This document shows, piece by piece, positions 33,752 through 42,520 of a stretch of 64,000 bases of DNA. The notes beneath the pieces were generated by a model. That model was not told the origin of the DNA and did not search any database. It worked only from the letters and a program-made list of their open reading frames with translations. A program made the translations under genes and the position numbers. The stretch is from an uncultured Clostridia bacterium (lineage in GTDB: Bacteria > Bacillota > Clostridia > Oscillospirales > Ruminococcaceae). How positions within the stretch are numbered: position 1 is the stretch's first letter; every line of letters begins with the position of its first letter. The DNA lies in NCBI GenBank assembly GCA_944385905.1, contig CALWZA010000016.1:1-64000 (forward strand). The letters are read 5' to 3'.

Positions 33752-34954
33752 ATGTACAGTAAGAAAGAATGTGTCGCAATGCTTCTGGCAGGAGGTCAGG
33801 GAAGCCGTCTTTACGCGCTGACTCAGAAAGTCGCAAAGCCTGCCGTGCCTTACGGAGCAAAATACAGGATTATTGATTTTCCTTTGTCAAACTGTATAAA
33901 CTCCGGTATCGACACGGTCGGCGTTCTGACTCAGTATCAGCCGCTTGTCCTCAATGAGTATATCGGAAACGGTCAGCCATGGGACTTGGACAGGGTGCAC
34001 GGCGGAGTTCATGTTCTGCCTCCGTATCAGTCGGCAAAGGGCAGTCAGTGGTATGAAGGCACCGCCAACGCCATTTATCAGAACCTCCCCTTTATGGACA
34101 GGTATGACCCCGAATATGTTATAATCCTCTCAGGCGACCATATCTACAAAATGGACTACAACAAAATGCTTCAGTATCACAAGGAAAAAGACGCCGTCTG
34201 CACTATCGCCGTTTTAAACGTAGAGCTCTCGGAGGCTTCTCGTTTCGGTATAATGTTCGCTCATGACGACGGAGAAATATACGATTTCGTCGAAAAACCT
34301 AAGGAGCCGAAATCCACCTTGGCTTCAATGGGTATTTACATATTTTCATATCCTATTCTGAGAAAATACCTAATCGAAAATGAGCTTGACCAAAACGCTA
34401 CAAAGGACTTCGGAAAAAATATTATCCCCGCTCTCCTTGAAAACAAAGAAAGGGTTTACGCTTACCGATTCAGCGGATACTGGAAAGATGTCGGAACAAT
34501 CGACAGCCTCTGGGAAGCCAACATGGATCTTTTAAATCCGAATTTGAATCTTGACCTCTATGACCCTACATGGAAAGTATTTTCACGAAACCCTATCATG
34601 CCTCCTCAGGTTATCGGCGAACACGCCGCAATCCAGAACTCTATGGTTACAGAGGGCTGTGTCATAGACGGAACTGTAGATTTTTCAATGATTTCAGACG
34701 GCGTTACAATTGAGGAAGGGGCTGTAGTTACCGACTCGATTTTAATGCCGGGAGCTGTTGTTAAAAAAGGCGCGGTTGTTGAATACGCAATTGTCGGGGA
34801 GGAAAGCGTCGTCGGCGAGGGTTCACATATAGGCGGACGTCCGGAAGATACCGAGAACAAAAACGAATGGGGCATCGCCGTTATCGGCTATAACGTCACG
34901 GTTTCTCCCGGATCTGTTGTCAAGCCTAAACAGATCGTTTATGAAAATATTTAA
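33752..34954 (+). CDS. glgC: Glucose-1-phosphate adenylyltransferase, catalytic subunit GlgC
   Basis: A 400-residue enzyme that makes ADP-glucose from ATP and glucose-1-phosphate, the committed step of glycogen synthesis. It keeps the full nucleotide-binding loop [20 protein letters not shown], the catalytic-site motif [16 protein letters not shown], and FVEKPKEP. The C-terminal third is a left-handed beta-helix with hexapeptide repeats. The gene starts 4 bases after glgB. In Firmicutes GlgC works best as a heteromer with GlgD, encoded next. Confidence 0.95.
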   Translation: MYSKKECVAMLLAGGQGSRLYALTQKVAKPAVPYGAKYRIIDFPLSNCINSGIDTVGVLTQYQPLVLNEYIGNGQPWDLDRVHGGVHVLPPYQSAKGSQWYEGTANAIYQNLPFMDRYDPEYVIILSGDHIYKMDYNKMLQYHKEKDAVCTIAVLNVELSEASRFGIMFAHDDGEIYDFVEKPKEPKSTLASMGIYIFSYPILRKYLIENELDQNATKDFGKNIIPALLENKERVYAYRFSGYWKDVGTIDSLWEANMDLLNPNLNLDLYDPTWKVFSRNPIMPPQVIGEHAAIQNSMVTEGCVIDGTVDFSMISDGVTIEEGAVVTDSILMPGAVVKKGAVVEYAIVGEESVVGEGSHIGGRPEDTENKNEWGIAVIGYNVTVSPGSVVKPKQIVYENI

Positions 34955-34971
34955 CTAAAGGAGAAAAAGAT

Positions 34972-36099
34972 ATGGCTGTTAACATGAGCAGCGTCCTCGG
35001 TCTCGTATTCGCCAATATGCACGACAAAACAATCGAGGACCTTACAAAAAACAGAACAATGGGAAGCGTTATGTTCGGCGGACGTTACCGGCTTATTGAC
35101 TTTCCCCTTTCAAACATGGTCAATTCTGGCATGGCAGAGGTGGGAGTAATCGCAAAATCAAACTACCTTTCACTTATAGACCATATCGGTTCAGGCGCCG
35201 AGTGGGACTTATCAAGAAAAAAAGGCGGTCTTCATATTCTCACACCGTTTTCAAATGCCGAAAGCGTGCTTTACAGAGGAAGGCTTGAGGCTATGCAGGG
35301 AGCTGTAGGCTTTATTAAGGCATCAGCCGCTGAATATGTTGTTTTAGCTGACTGCGATATCGTTACAAATATGGATTTCAGACCAATTCTTGAAAAGCAT
35401 GTCGCAACGGGAGCTGACATAACTGCTGTCGCTCACACGGGAATCTACACTCTCGACGACACAAGAAGCTGCACGGTTTTCGCCTCCGATGAATCGGGAA
35501 GAATTCACGACGTGCTTATAAATCCTCTTATGAGCGGAGCATGCTCGATGAGCTTAAACATGTTTGTCATGCGGCGTGACTTTTTGCTTGAAATTCTCAA
35601 GCAGGCGGCTCCGAGAAGCCTTTACAGCTTTGAAAAGGATATTTTGCAGTCTAAATGCAGAGAATTTAAAATTTACACCTATGAATATGACGGATATTAC
35701 AGCAAAATAAGCAACATGAAAAACTATTATGAGGCTAATTACGCTCTGCTTAATTTTGAAAACTGCAAAAAACTTTTCGCTTATAAGCGCCCCATTTACA
35801 CAAAAGTAAGAGACAACGCTCCCTCGAAATACGGTCTCGACAGCAGCGTTAAGCGTTCACTTATCGCCGACGGCTGCGAAATCAAAGGAGATGTTGAAAA
35901 CTGCGTTATTTTCAGAGGAGTTAAAATCGGAAAAGGCTCCAAAATCAGAAACTGTATTCTGATGCAGGGCACGACAGTCGAAGACGGGGTTGAAATGACT
36001 AATGTCATAACCGACAAAAATGTAAACATATCCGAAAACAGATTGCTATCAGGCTCTGTCGAATATCCTATGTTTATCGGCAAAGGCGCTTCTATTTAA
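34972..36099 (+). CDS. glgD: Glucose-1-phosphate adenylyltransferase, regulatory subunit GlgD
   Basis: A 375-residue GlgC homologue that lacks the catalytic loop: where GlgC has GGQGSRL, this protein reads LGLVFANMHDKTI. It keeps FGGRYRLIDFPLSNMVNSG and a beta-helix C-terminus. Known GlgD subunits have little activity alone but raise that of GlgC. GGAGAAAAAG precedes the start, 17 bases after glgC. The missing loop is a family trait, not local damage. Confidence 0.93.
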   Translation: MAVNMSSVLGLVFANMHDKTIEDLTKNRTMGSVMFGGRYRLIDFPLSNMVNSGMAEVGVIAKSNYLSLIDHIGSGAEWDLSRKKGGLHILTPFSNAESVLYRGRLEAMQGAVGFIKASAAEYVVLADCDIVTNMDFRPILEKHVATGADITAVAHTGIYTLDDTRSCTVFASDESGRIHDVLINPLMSGACSMSLNMFVMRRDFLLEILKQAAPRSLYSFEKDILQSKCREFKIYTYEYDGYYSKISNMKNYYEANYALLNFENCKKLFAYKRPIYTKVRDNAPSKYGLDSSVKRSLIADGCEIKGDVENCVIFRGVKIGKGSKIRNCILMQGTTVEDGVEMTNVITDKNVNISENRLLSGSVEYPMFIGKGASI

Positions 36100-36120
36100 C
36101 AGAAAGGATGTGATTTAACA

Positions 36121-37542
36121 ATGAAGATTCTTTATGCCGCAAGCGAAGCACTTCCGTATGCCGCTTCGGGCGGGCTTGCCGACGTCGCGGGGTCTCTTCC
36201 TCCGGCTATAAACGCAGAGGGACATGATTGCAGGGTTGTTCTTCCGCTGTACAGCTCAATTAAGTCCGAGCTTCGTCAGTCGCTGACATATCTTACAAAC
36301 TTCACCGTGCCTGTTGCTTGGAGAAATCAGTACTGCGGAGTATTTAAGGGCGAATACAAAGGTGTCACTTATTATCTGCTTGACAACGAATACTATTTTT
36401 CAAGAGACGGACTTTACGGCTTTTACGACGACGCCGAAAGGTATATTTTCTTCTCAAGAGCGGTGCTTGAGATGCTAAAACACCTTGACTTTATGCCCGA
36501 TGTTATTAACGCTAACGACTGGCAAACTGCTTTAATACCGGTTTATTATGATATTTTCTATCGTTACGAACCGGGCTTCGGAAATATCAAAACCGTATTC
36601 ACAATTCACAATATTCAGTATCAGGGAAAATACGGCATGGAGCTTCTTACCGACCTTTTGGGAATACCTCAGTTTTATAAAAACATTCTCGAATGGGACG
36701 GCTGTGTAAACTTCATGAAGGGCGCTATTGAAACCGCCGACAAAATTACCACCGTTTCGCCGAGATATGCTTGGGAAATTCTTGACCCGTGGTATTCTTA
36801 CGGACTTGACCGTATTCTTACCCAAAAGCAGTACAAGCTCACAGGTTTTCTCAACGGCATTGATACTGACAGCTACAATCCCGAAACTGACCCTATGATT
36901 CCGGCAAACTATTCCGTTTCGGACAAGTCCGGAAAAGCTGTGTGCAAGGAAAAGCTTCTTGAGGAACTTGGTCTGCCCAATGAAAAGTCTCCGCTTATCG
37001 GTATTGTAACCAGATTTGTCTCCCACAAAGGCATCGACCTAATCAAATGCGTATTTGAAGACATAATTCGTCTCGGATACCGTTTCGCGATACTCGGCTC
37101 GGGCGATAAAATCTATGAGGACTTCTTCAAGGAAATGGCTTACCGTTACCCGGACAGAGTTTCTGTTACTATCGGATTTAAGCCTGACCTTGCAAGACGC
37201 ATATACGCTGGAGCGGACGTTTTTCTCATGCCTTCACAGTCTGAACCGTGCGGTCTGGCTCAAATGGTCGCTCTTCGGTACGGCACTATCCCCGTAGTAA
37301 GAGAAACCGGAGGACTTGCCGACAGCATTTCTGACTGCGGCGCAAAAGGCGGAAACGGATTCACATTTAAAACATATAACGCTCACGACATGCTTGACGC
37401 TCTGATTAGGGCAAGAGCGTATTATGACAAAAGAATGCAGTGGGGCAAGCTTGTAAGCTTCGCAATGCGGCAGGATTTCAGCTGGGCGCGCTCGGCGAAG
37501 CTTTATATCGGCCTTTACACAGAAATCGTCAGCCAAAATTAA
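36121..37542 (+). CDS. glgA: Glycogen synthase GlgA
   Basis: A 473-residue GT5 glycosyltransferase that extends alpha-1,4-glucan from ADP-glucose. The N-terminal substrate loop reads EALPYAASGGLADVAGSLP; the Lys of the classical KTGGL loop is absent here (ASGGL), a variant I believe occurs in other clostridial GlgA proteins. The C-terminal domain has ADVFLMPSQSEPCGLAQMVA and the ETGGL motif. It is the last gene of the operon, 21 bases after glgD, and is followed by a terminator. Confidence 0.95.
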   Translation: MKILYAASEALPYAASGGLADVAGSLPPAINAEGHDCRVVLPLYSSIKSELRQSLTYLTNFTVPVAWRNQYCGVFKGEYKGVTYYLLDNEYYFSRDGLYGFYDDAERYIFFSRAVLEMLKHLDFMPDVINANDWQTALIPVYYDIFYRYEPGFGNIKTVFTIHNIQYQGKYGMELLTDLLGIPQFYKNILEWDGCVNFMKGAIETADKITTVSPRYAWEILDPWYSYGLDRILTQKQYKLTGFLNGIDTDSYNPETDPMIPANYSVSDKSGKAVCKEKLLEELGLPNEKSPLIGIVTRFVSHKGIDLIKCVFEDIIRLGYRFAILGSGDKIYEDFFKEMAYRYPDRVSVTIGFKPDLARRIYAGADVFLMPSQSEPCGLAQMVALRYGTIPVVRETGGLADSISDCGAKGGNGFTFKTYNAHDMLDALIRARAYYDKRMQWGKLVSFAMRQDFSWARSAKLYIGLYTEIVSQN

Positions 37543-37578
37543 AATTTGATTTGCGTGTGGATTTTATAACAAACAGTA

Positions 37579-37625
37579 CGGCATTAAGCGTCAGTTTCTG
37601 ACTTGACTTAATGCCGGCTTTGTTT
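37579..37625 (+). terminator. Terminator of the glgBCDA operon
   Basis: CGGCATTAAG and CTTAATGCCG (37579-37616), with an inner GTCAG/CTGAC, form a long stem followed by GCTTTGTTTT. Confidence 0.85.
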
Positions 37626-37736
37626 TATATGCTTATGGCAGCTTGTTATTTTATTATTTCATAAATTTTCTTCACATATAACGCTTAATCCGTGAGATTA
37701 TAATTGCAAAGGATTTTTGAAAGGAGCATATACTTT

Positions 37737-37955
37737 ATGCAGAAAATCTCAAGCTCGGATATGCCGTCAGGACTCGGAATCGCTCTCACCGCAAACGCGA
37801 GGGCTATGGAGTATTTCTCCTCACTGCCTGAGAATGAAAAGGCTTCGGTTATTGAAAAGACCCACAAAATTCACTCGAAATCCGAAATGAAAAATTTTGT
37901 GAGCACGCTCGTGCCTTCAGATAACGGTATAACTGACTATACCTCTTTTTCTTAA
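37737..37955 (+). CDS. Small protein of unknown function (YdeI-like C-terminus)
   Basis: A 72-residue soluble protein, predicted all helical: SDMPSGLGIALTANARAMEY, then FSSLPENEKASVIEKTH and SKSEMKNFVSTL. The pattern resembles the C-terminal helical segment of YdeI/OmpD-associated proteins (L-A-N-x-x-A-x-x-x-F-x-x-L), but the match is by eye. AAGGAG lies 10 bases before ATG 37737; an earlier ATG at 37704 has no site. It is a single gene between two terminators. Confidence 0.7.
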   Translation: MQKISSSDMPSGLGIALTANARAMEYFSSLPENEKASVIEKTHKIHSKSEMKNFVSTLVPSDNGITDYTSFS

Positions 37956-37981
37956 GGCTGCTTTTACGTTGATTTTACACA

Positions 37982-38012
37982 AGAGACGGCTTTTAATTAC
38001 CGTCTCTGTTTT
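37982..38012 (+). terminator. Terminator after the small protein gene
   Basis: AGAGACGG and CCGTCTCT (37982-38007) form a stem followed by GTTTTTAT. The remaining gap to 38250 is very AT-rich and holds no gene that I can see. Confidence 0.8.
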
Positions 38013-38250
38013 TATTATCTCATTCCGGATTACACGTTATTATATTATACAGTACATTAAATGTGGATTTTAAAAGTTTGGCTTTCAAATGTTGGCTGTA
38101 AGGTTTTATATATATAATCTTTTCTATAAAGCTTTGATTATTGCATAAATATATATATGTATTTGCATATTGAGATATTTTCATTTTTGTATTTTTGATT
38201 AAAATATATATTAGATGCATGTTTCTCAATTTAAAAAGGAGTTGATGTAC

Positions 38251-39756
38251 ATGAAAAAAACTTATAGACTAGCGGCACTAATAGCATCCTTTGTTCTTCT
38301 GTGCTCATGCGCTGAAGCAGACATTACAGATGTTAAGATTCAAGGAGATCTTATGGAAAGTCAAAGCTTAAACGTCAAAATCGATTCGATTACAGAAAAT
38401 GTAACAAAAACCACTAACAACCCTCTCATTTCAAATATTTTTTGTGCCGACCCCACAGCGATCGAATACGAAGGCAGACTCTACGTTTACGGAACTAACG
38501 ATCATCAGCAGTACACTACCGTGGGCGCTGAAGGCAAAAACTCATATGAACACATTAAATCTATTGTCATGCTTTCTACAGATGATATGGTTAACTGGAC
38601 TTATCATGGCACTATCAACGTAGGAGAGATATCTCCTTGGATTATTGCTTCATGGGCTCCGTCTATTGTATCTCGCGTTGAGGATGACGGCAAAACGCAT
38701 TTCTATTTATACTATTCCAACAGCGGTTGGGGTACCGGTGTTCTCACTTCAACTTCCCCTACCGGACCTTGGACAGATCCTCTCGGAAGATCAATTGTTG
38801 ACGGAAACACTCCCGGACTTACCGGCAGCAGTCCTTTCGACCCGGGCGCCGTAATTGATGATAACGGTGTGGGTTGGCTTTCGTTCGGCGGAGGCGAGAA
38901 CGGAGCGAGAATTGTACGTCTGGGCGAAGATATGATTTCTTTCGACAGCGAAATTGTTGAAATTCCTACCCTTTATCACTTTGAGGCAAACGAGCTTAAC
39001 TACATCAACGGAACATTTGTATACACATATAACAACGACTGGAATTCCCGTACAGAATGGGATATAGAAGGCGCTGAGGTTCCTCCAGCATGCAGTATGG
39101 CTTATCTGACAACCAAAGATCCGCTCAACAGTGAAAGCTGGGAATACCGTGACTGGTATTTCAAAAACCCCGGTGAGGCCGGCATGGAATACAGTAATAA
39201 CCACACACATCTTCACAAATACATGGGCGAATACTATCTGTTCTATCATTCGCTCTTCCCACAAAGGAGTTTGGGCACTACCGGCGGTTTCAGAAGTTTA
39301 TGTGTAAACAAAGCCACAGTTGACGAGGAAACAGTTACAATAAATGAGGTTCTTGCCACAAAAGACGGTGTTGAACAAATCAAAAGTCTCAATCCGTTTA
39401 ATGTCAATCAGGCCGAAACCACATTTTCATCCTCCGATATAGGCTATAATGATCAGGGAAACGGAAACGTAACATTATACTCAACAGCTGAAGAAGGCGT
39501 TGGTGCTTTAATTTGTGTTAAAGGCGCGGATTTTGATAAATCAGCTCTTGCTTTTGCAGCAAAAGTAAAAGGAACCGGCAAAATTCAGATTTACGTTGAC
39601 GACACTGAAGGCAATCCTTACGGAGAACTTGAATTCTCTTCAGATGACGATTTTTCAGTAGTTCACAACGATCTCAGCAAAAAGATCAAAGGTGAACATG
39701 ATATCTACTTTGTCATATCAGACGGATTTGAATTTGATGAGTGGCAGTTCTTTTAA
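38251..39756 (+). CDS. GH43 family glycoside hydrolase lipoprotein
   Basis: A 501-residue exported lipoprotein (signal peptide to VLLCSC) with a GH43 five-bladed propeller over about residues 50-370 and a C-terminal beta-sandwich of about 130 residues, perhaps a carbohydrate-binding module. The three catalytic positions can be seen: Asp in NIFCADPTAIE, Asp in SPFDPGAVIDD, Glu in HFEANELNYI. GH43 enzymes remove arabinose or xylose from arabinoxylan and arabinan; which one is unclear. AAAGGAG precedes ATG 38251. It is the intact counterpart of the broken GH43 gene at 8048-8409, though of a different subtype. Confidence 0.88.
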   Translation: MKKTYRLAALIASFVLLCSCAEADITDVKIQGDLMESQSLNVKIDSITENVTKTTNNPLISNIFCADPTAIEYEGRLYVYGTNDHQQYTTVGAEGKNSYEHIKSIVMLSTDDMVNWTYHGTINVGEISPWIIASWAPSIVSRVEDDGKTHFYLYYSNSGWGTGVLTSTSPTGPWTDPLGRSIVDGNTPGLTGSSPFDPGAVIDDNGVGWLSFGGGENGARIVRLGEDMISFDSEIVEIPTLYHFEANELNYINGTFVYTYNNDWNSRTEWDIEGAEVPPACSMAYLTTKDPLNSESWEYRDWYFKNPGEAGMEYSNNHTHLHKYMGEYYLFYHSLFPQRSLGTTGGFRSLCVNKATVDEETVTINEVLATKDGVEQIKSLNPFNVNQAETTFSSSDIGYNDQGNGNVTLYSTAEEGVGALICVKGADFDKSALAFAAKVKGTGKIQIYVDDTEGNPYGELEFSSDDDFSVVHNDLSKKIKGEHDIYFVISDGFEFDEWQFF

Positions 39757-39800
39757 TAACATTTTAATTTAGACAGCTTCATTACACACTTCCTTCCTTA

Positions 39801-39848
39801 AAAAGCATTGTATGATTGGTTTTTACTTTCAAACAATGCTTTTTTCTT
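39801..39848 (+). terminator. Terminator after the GH43 gene
   Basis: AAAGCATTGT and ACAATGCTTT (39802-39842) form a stem with a large loop followed by TTTTCTTTT. Confidence 0.7.
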
Positions 39849-39924
39849 TTGCTTAATTACCCTATACCGTTATAATTGCATATGATATTGTTTTTAAGAA
39901 TACCATGCTATAATATATAAGTAT

Positions 39925-39953
39925 TTGACATGACTCATGCTGTAATTTATAAT
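39925..39953 (+). promoter_or_regulatory. Consensus sigma-A promoter
   Basis: TTGACA (39925-39930), exactly 17 bases, then TATAAT (39948-39953): a perfect consensus promoter, about 16 bases before the AAAGGAGG site of the next gene. Confidence 0.85.
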
Positions 39954-39975
39954 ACATTTAAAGGAGGATCAGGAC

Positions 39976-40209
39976 ATGGCCGACGCTAACAACTCATTGG
40001 AACTGATTTATCAAAACCTTAAGGACGCAGGCTGTGACAACGCTCTCATTGACAAATGCATGGCTTTCGTTAAAAACGGTGAATCAATCAAAATTATACC
40101 TAAACTGCAAAACCACAGAAAACTTTTACTAAATCGAGTCAGGTGCGAACAAAAACAAATTGACTGTCTTGATTTTCTTGTTTTCGAGATTCGGAAAAAT
40201 TTTTATTAG
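39976..40209 (+). CDS. Small conserved-looking protein, unknown function
   Basis: A 77-residue cytoplasmic protein made of three predicted helices: LELIYQNLKDAGCDNALIDK, FVKNGESIKIIPKLQNHRKL, and a C-terminal RCEQKQIDCLDFLVFEIRKN. The shape (a short helix ending GCD, a K/E-NG turn, and the CEQK-IDCLDFL end) is one I recall from small clostridial proteins without assigned function. AAAGGAGG precedes it and it is driven by a perfect consensus promoter. It sits 9 bases before the alcohol dehydrogenase gene and is surely cotranscribed; a regulatory role is a guess. Confidence 0.75.
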   Translation: MADANNSLELIYQNLKDAGCDNALIDKCMAFVKNGESIKIIPKLQNHRKLLLNRVRCEQKQIDCLDFLVFEIRKNFY

Positions 40210-40218
40210 GAGGATTTT

Positions 40219-41391
40219 ATGATTAGTTTTAATTTTTACAACCCCACAAATTTATATTTCGGCCGCGGCTCCTTAAATCATCTCGGCGAGCTTCAGCTGC
40301 CGGGCAAAAAAGCATTGGTGCTTATTTCTAACGGAAAATCCACTAAAGTAAACGGCTACCTTGACCGTACTCTTTTCCAACTTGAAAAAGCAGGTGTTGA
40401 AACCGTTGTTTTTGATAAAATTATGGAAAATCCAACAAAAGATGTTGTTATGGAAGGCGCTTCGTTTGCCAGAAATAATTTCTGTGATTTTATTGTTGCC
40501 CTCGGAGGAGGCGCAGTCATAGACTCGTCTGCTGCCATAGCTGCAATGGCGACTAACGACGGAGACCTGTGGGACTACGTTGTAGGCGGAACCGGAAAGG
40601 GAAAGCCTTTGACAAACCGCGGTCTTCCTATTGTCGCTGTAGCCACCACTTCCGGAACAGGTTCTGAAATGAACGGCTGGGGAGTTATTTCAAATCTTCT
40701 GACAAATGAAAAAATCGGTTTCGGTAACCCTATGCTCACCCCTGTTATAGCAGTTGTTGACCCTGAACTTATGCTTACGGTTCCTCCTAAATATACCGCT
40801 TATCAAGGATTTGACGCCCTGTTTCACCACACGGAAGTAATGATGTCAAAGGGAGTTAATTTGTTAAGCGAGACAATAGCCCTTTCAGCTATAGAAAGCA
40901 TCGCAAAATATCTCCCCCGCGCAGTTGAAAACGGCAAAGACATTGTCGCAAGAGAATATGTCGCATACGCAAGCACAATGGCCGGTATTACCATGCAGCT
41001 GACTTCTACCACCGCTCAGCACAGCATGGAACACTCTATGAGCGCATATCACCACAATTTGCCTCACGGAGCAGGACTTATAATGATTTCTAAGGAATTT
41101 GCTCAGTTCTTCATTGATAAACACGCTTGTGACGAGCAGTTCGTTAAAATGGCAAAAGCGATGGGTGTTGAAAACGCCGAAAAGCCACAAGACTTCATTA
41201 CTGCTCTTTCCGGCCTTCAAAAACAATGCGGAGTGGACAACTTAAAAATGAGCGATTTCGGCATTTCTCCCGACGAGGCTCTGACCTTAGCGAAAGGCGC
41301 ACGTTCTATGCAGGGAGGTTTGTTTGAGGCTAACCCCTGCGAAATGTCAGATGAAGACTGCGCCGGAATTTTTGTAAAATCATATCGTTAA
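40219..41391 (+). CDS. Iron-containing alcohol dehydrogenase
   Basis: A 390-residue group III alcohol dehydrogenase of the YqhD/BdhA type, which reduces aldehydes to alcohols with NAD(P)H and metal in fermentation. Metal ligands are recognisable in QGFDALFHHTEV and EHSMSAYHHNLPHGAGL. The nucleotide loop reads VALGGGAVIDSSAAIAA, where most relatives have GGGS and D-x-x-K, so two common cofactor positions are Ala here. TTSGTGSEMNGWGVIS follows. It ends before a strong terminator. Confidence 0.92.
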   Translation: MISFNFYNPTNLYFGRGSLNHLGELQLPGKKALVLISNGKSTKVNGYLDRTLFQLEKAGVETVVFDKIMENPTKDVVMEGASFARNNFCDFIVALGGGAVIDSSAAIAAMATNDGDLWDYVVGGTGKGKPLTNRGLPIVAVATTSGTGSEMNGWGVISNLLTNEKIGFGNPMLTPVIAVVDPELMLTVPPKYTAYQGFDALFHHTEVMMSKGVNLLSETIALSAIESIAKYLPRAVENGKDIVAREYVAYASTMAGITMQLTSTTAQHSMEHSMSAYHHNLPHGAGLIMISKEFAQFFIDKHACDEQFVKMAKAMGVENAEKPQDFITALSGLQKQCGVDNLKMSDFGISPDEALTLAKGARSMQGGLFEANPCEMSDEDCAGIFVKSYR

Positions 41392-41429
41392 CATGTATAT
41401 TAAATTGTTCGGGTTTTAGCTTAATATAA

Positions 41430-41470
41430 AAACCGGGAGGAAGACAGGGTGTCTTCCTCCCGGTTTATTC
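41430..41470. terminator. Strong bidirectional terminator
   Basis: A perfect 16-base stem, AAACCGGGAGGAAGAC with GTCTTCCTCCCGGTTT (41430-41466), with flanking A and T bases. It separates the convergent alcohol dehydrogenase and lipoprotein genes. Confidence 0.9.
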
Positions 41471-41551
41471 AGCAAATTTTAATATCATTGAACGGTTTTA
41501 TTGCTCTTGCTATTTCATAACAAACATAATCAGGCAGTTTAAAACATATCA

Positions 41552-42337
41552 TCAACTGAAATTACCTATTATATTATCATAATAATCTTCGGTATTTCCC
41601 GAAATGCATATGCAAAGCATATAATCCCCGACTTTTCTCATCAGATATGTCTGATAAACCGAAGCTACCTGCATATCAACAGAAGCTTTTAAAACCGCAT
41701 ATTCGTTATCTCCTATCATATACGGCTCGCCTTTTTCAAAATTATACGCAAAATCTGTCTGAACCTGATTCATCTGCTGAGATAAAGCGTCGGCATATTC
41801 GTCTGCTGTCATACTGCTCTTTCCCAACAGTCCTAAATTTTCATACATTACTATTACATTTTCTCCGGTAAGAGAATCCGTCGCCATCATGTCGTAAATT
41901 GTTTGAACCTTTGTCAGTTCCTTTTGAAAATCACTTATATTATCGAAAGAATCAATCGCAATATTCATTATTGCCGCCAAATCCTCATCTGAATAAAACT
42001 CCCAGCTGTCAGGAAGCTTGAAGCTTAAATCCGCATACTCGTTTATGTACACATCATCATCAACCGAACCACGAGTGAATTCACCGCTTGTTTCGTCTTC
42101 GGAATCAGAATCTCCTGCTTCATCCTGATTTTCGTCATCATCGACACTGTTTTCTGCCTCATCCTGATTATCATCATTGACTACAACATTTCCTGCCTCA
42201 TCCTGATTTTCATCATTGACTACAACATTTCCTTTCTCTTCCTGCTTTTCGTCATCCCCGGTATTTGTACACGCGCTCATACTCAAAGCAAGAGCCATCG
42301 CACACAAAACGCTCATCAGTCTTTTTCTTGTTTTCAT
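41552..42337 (-). CDS. Acidic repeat-containing lipoprotein, unknown function
   Basis: A 261-residue lipoprotein: signal peptide with lipobox SMSAC (Cys 23), an Asp/Glu/Asn-rich linker (about residues 24-95) built from three 13-residue repeats, and a globular domain of about 165 residues beginning INEYADLSFKLPDSWEFYSD. That start is common in clostridial lipoproteins whose fold resembles PsbP/DUF1795, but no family is certain. No catalytic motif is visible. It is a single gene. Confidence 0.75.
   Translation of the reverse strand: MKTRKRLMSVLCAMALALSMSACTNTGDDEKQEEKGNVVVNDENQDEAGNVVVNDDNQDEAENSVDDDENQDEAGDSDSEDETSGEFTRGSVDDDVYINEYADLSFKLPDSWEFYSDEDLAAIMNIAIDSFDNISDFQKELTKVQTIYDMMATDSLTGENVIVMYENLGLLGKSSMTADEYADALSQQMNQVQTDFAYNFEKGEPYMIGDNEYAVLKASVDMQVASVYQTYLMRKVGDYMLCICISGNTEDYYDNIIGNFS
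42116..42232 (-). repeat. Three 39-base tandem repeats in the lipoprotein linker
   Basis: In-frame repeats encode GNVVVNDENQDEA, GNVVVNDDNQDEA and ENSVDDDENQDEA. The first two copies are nearly identical in DNA, the third has diverged. Copy number may vary between strains by slippage. Confidence 0.85.
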
Positions 42338-42520
42338 ATTACCTCTTACCGCCTTTCAAATATATAATTATATAATTTATATAATTTTCGTGCTTGTGTA
42401 TGTCGTTTTCTGCTGTTTTTATCATTATAACAATACTTGTATATAATGTCAATACTGCTTTATTGATTTCCGTTTTATTTCATGATAAAATATATATATC
42501 TTTTCCGAAAGGGTTATGAC

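Noticed and set aside
34972..36099. glgD as a damaged duplicate of glgC
   Set aside because: Loss of the GGQGSRL loop is typical of GlgD regulatory subunits, and the gene is intact and in the normal operon place.
38020..38229. 69-codon minus-strand open frame upstream of the GH43 gene
   Set aside because: The stretch is very AT-rich, the product is low complexity, and there is no ribosome site.
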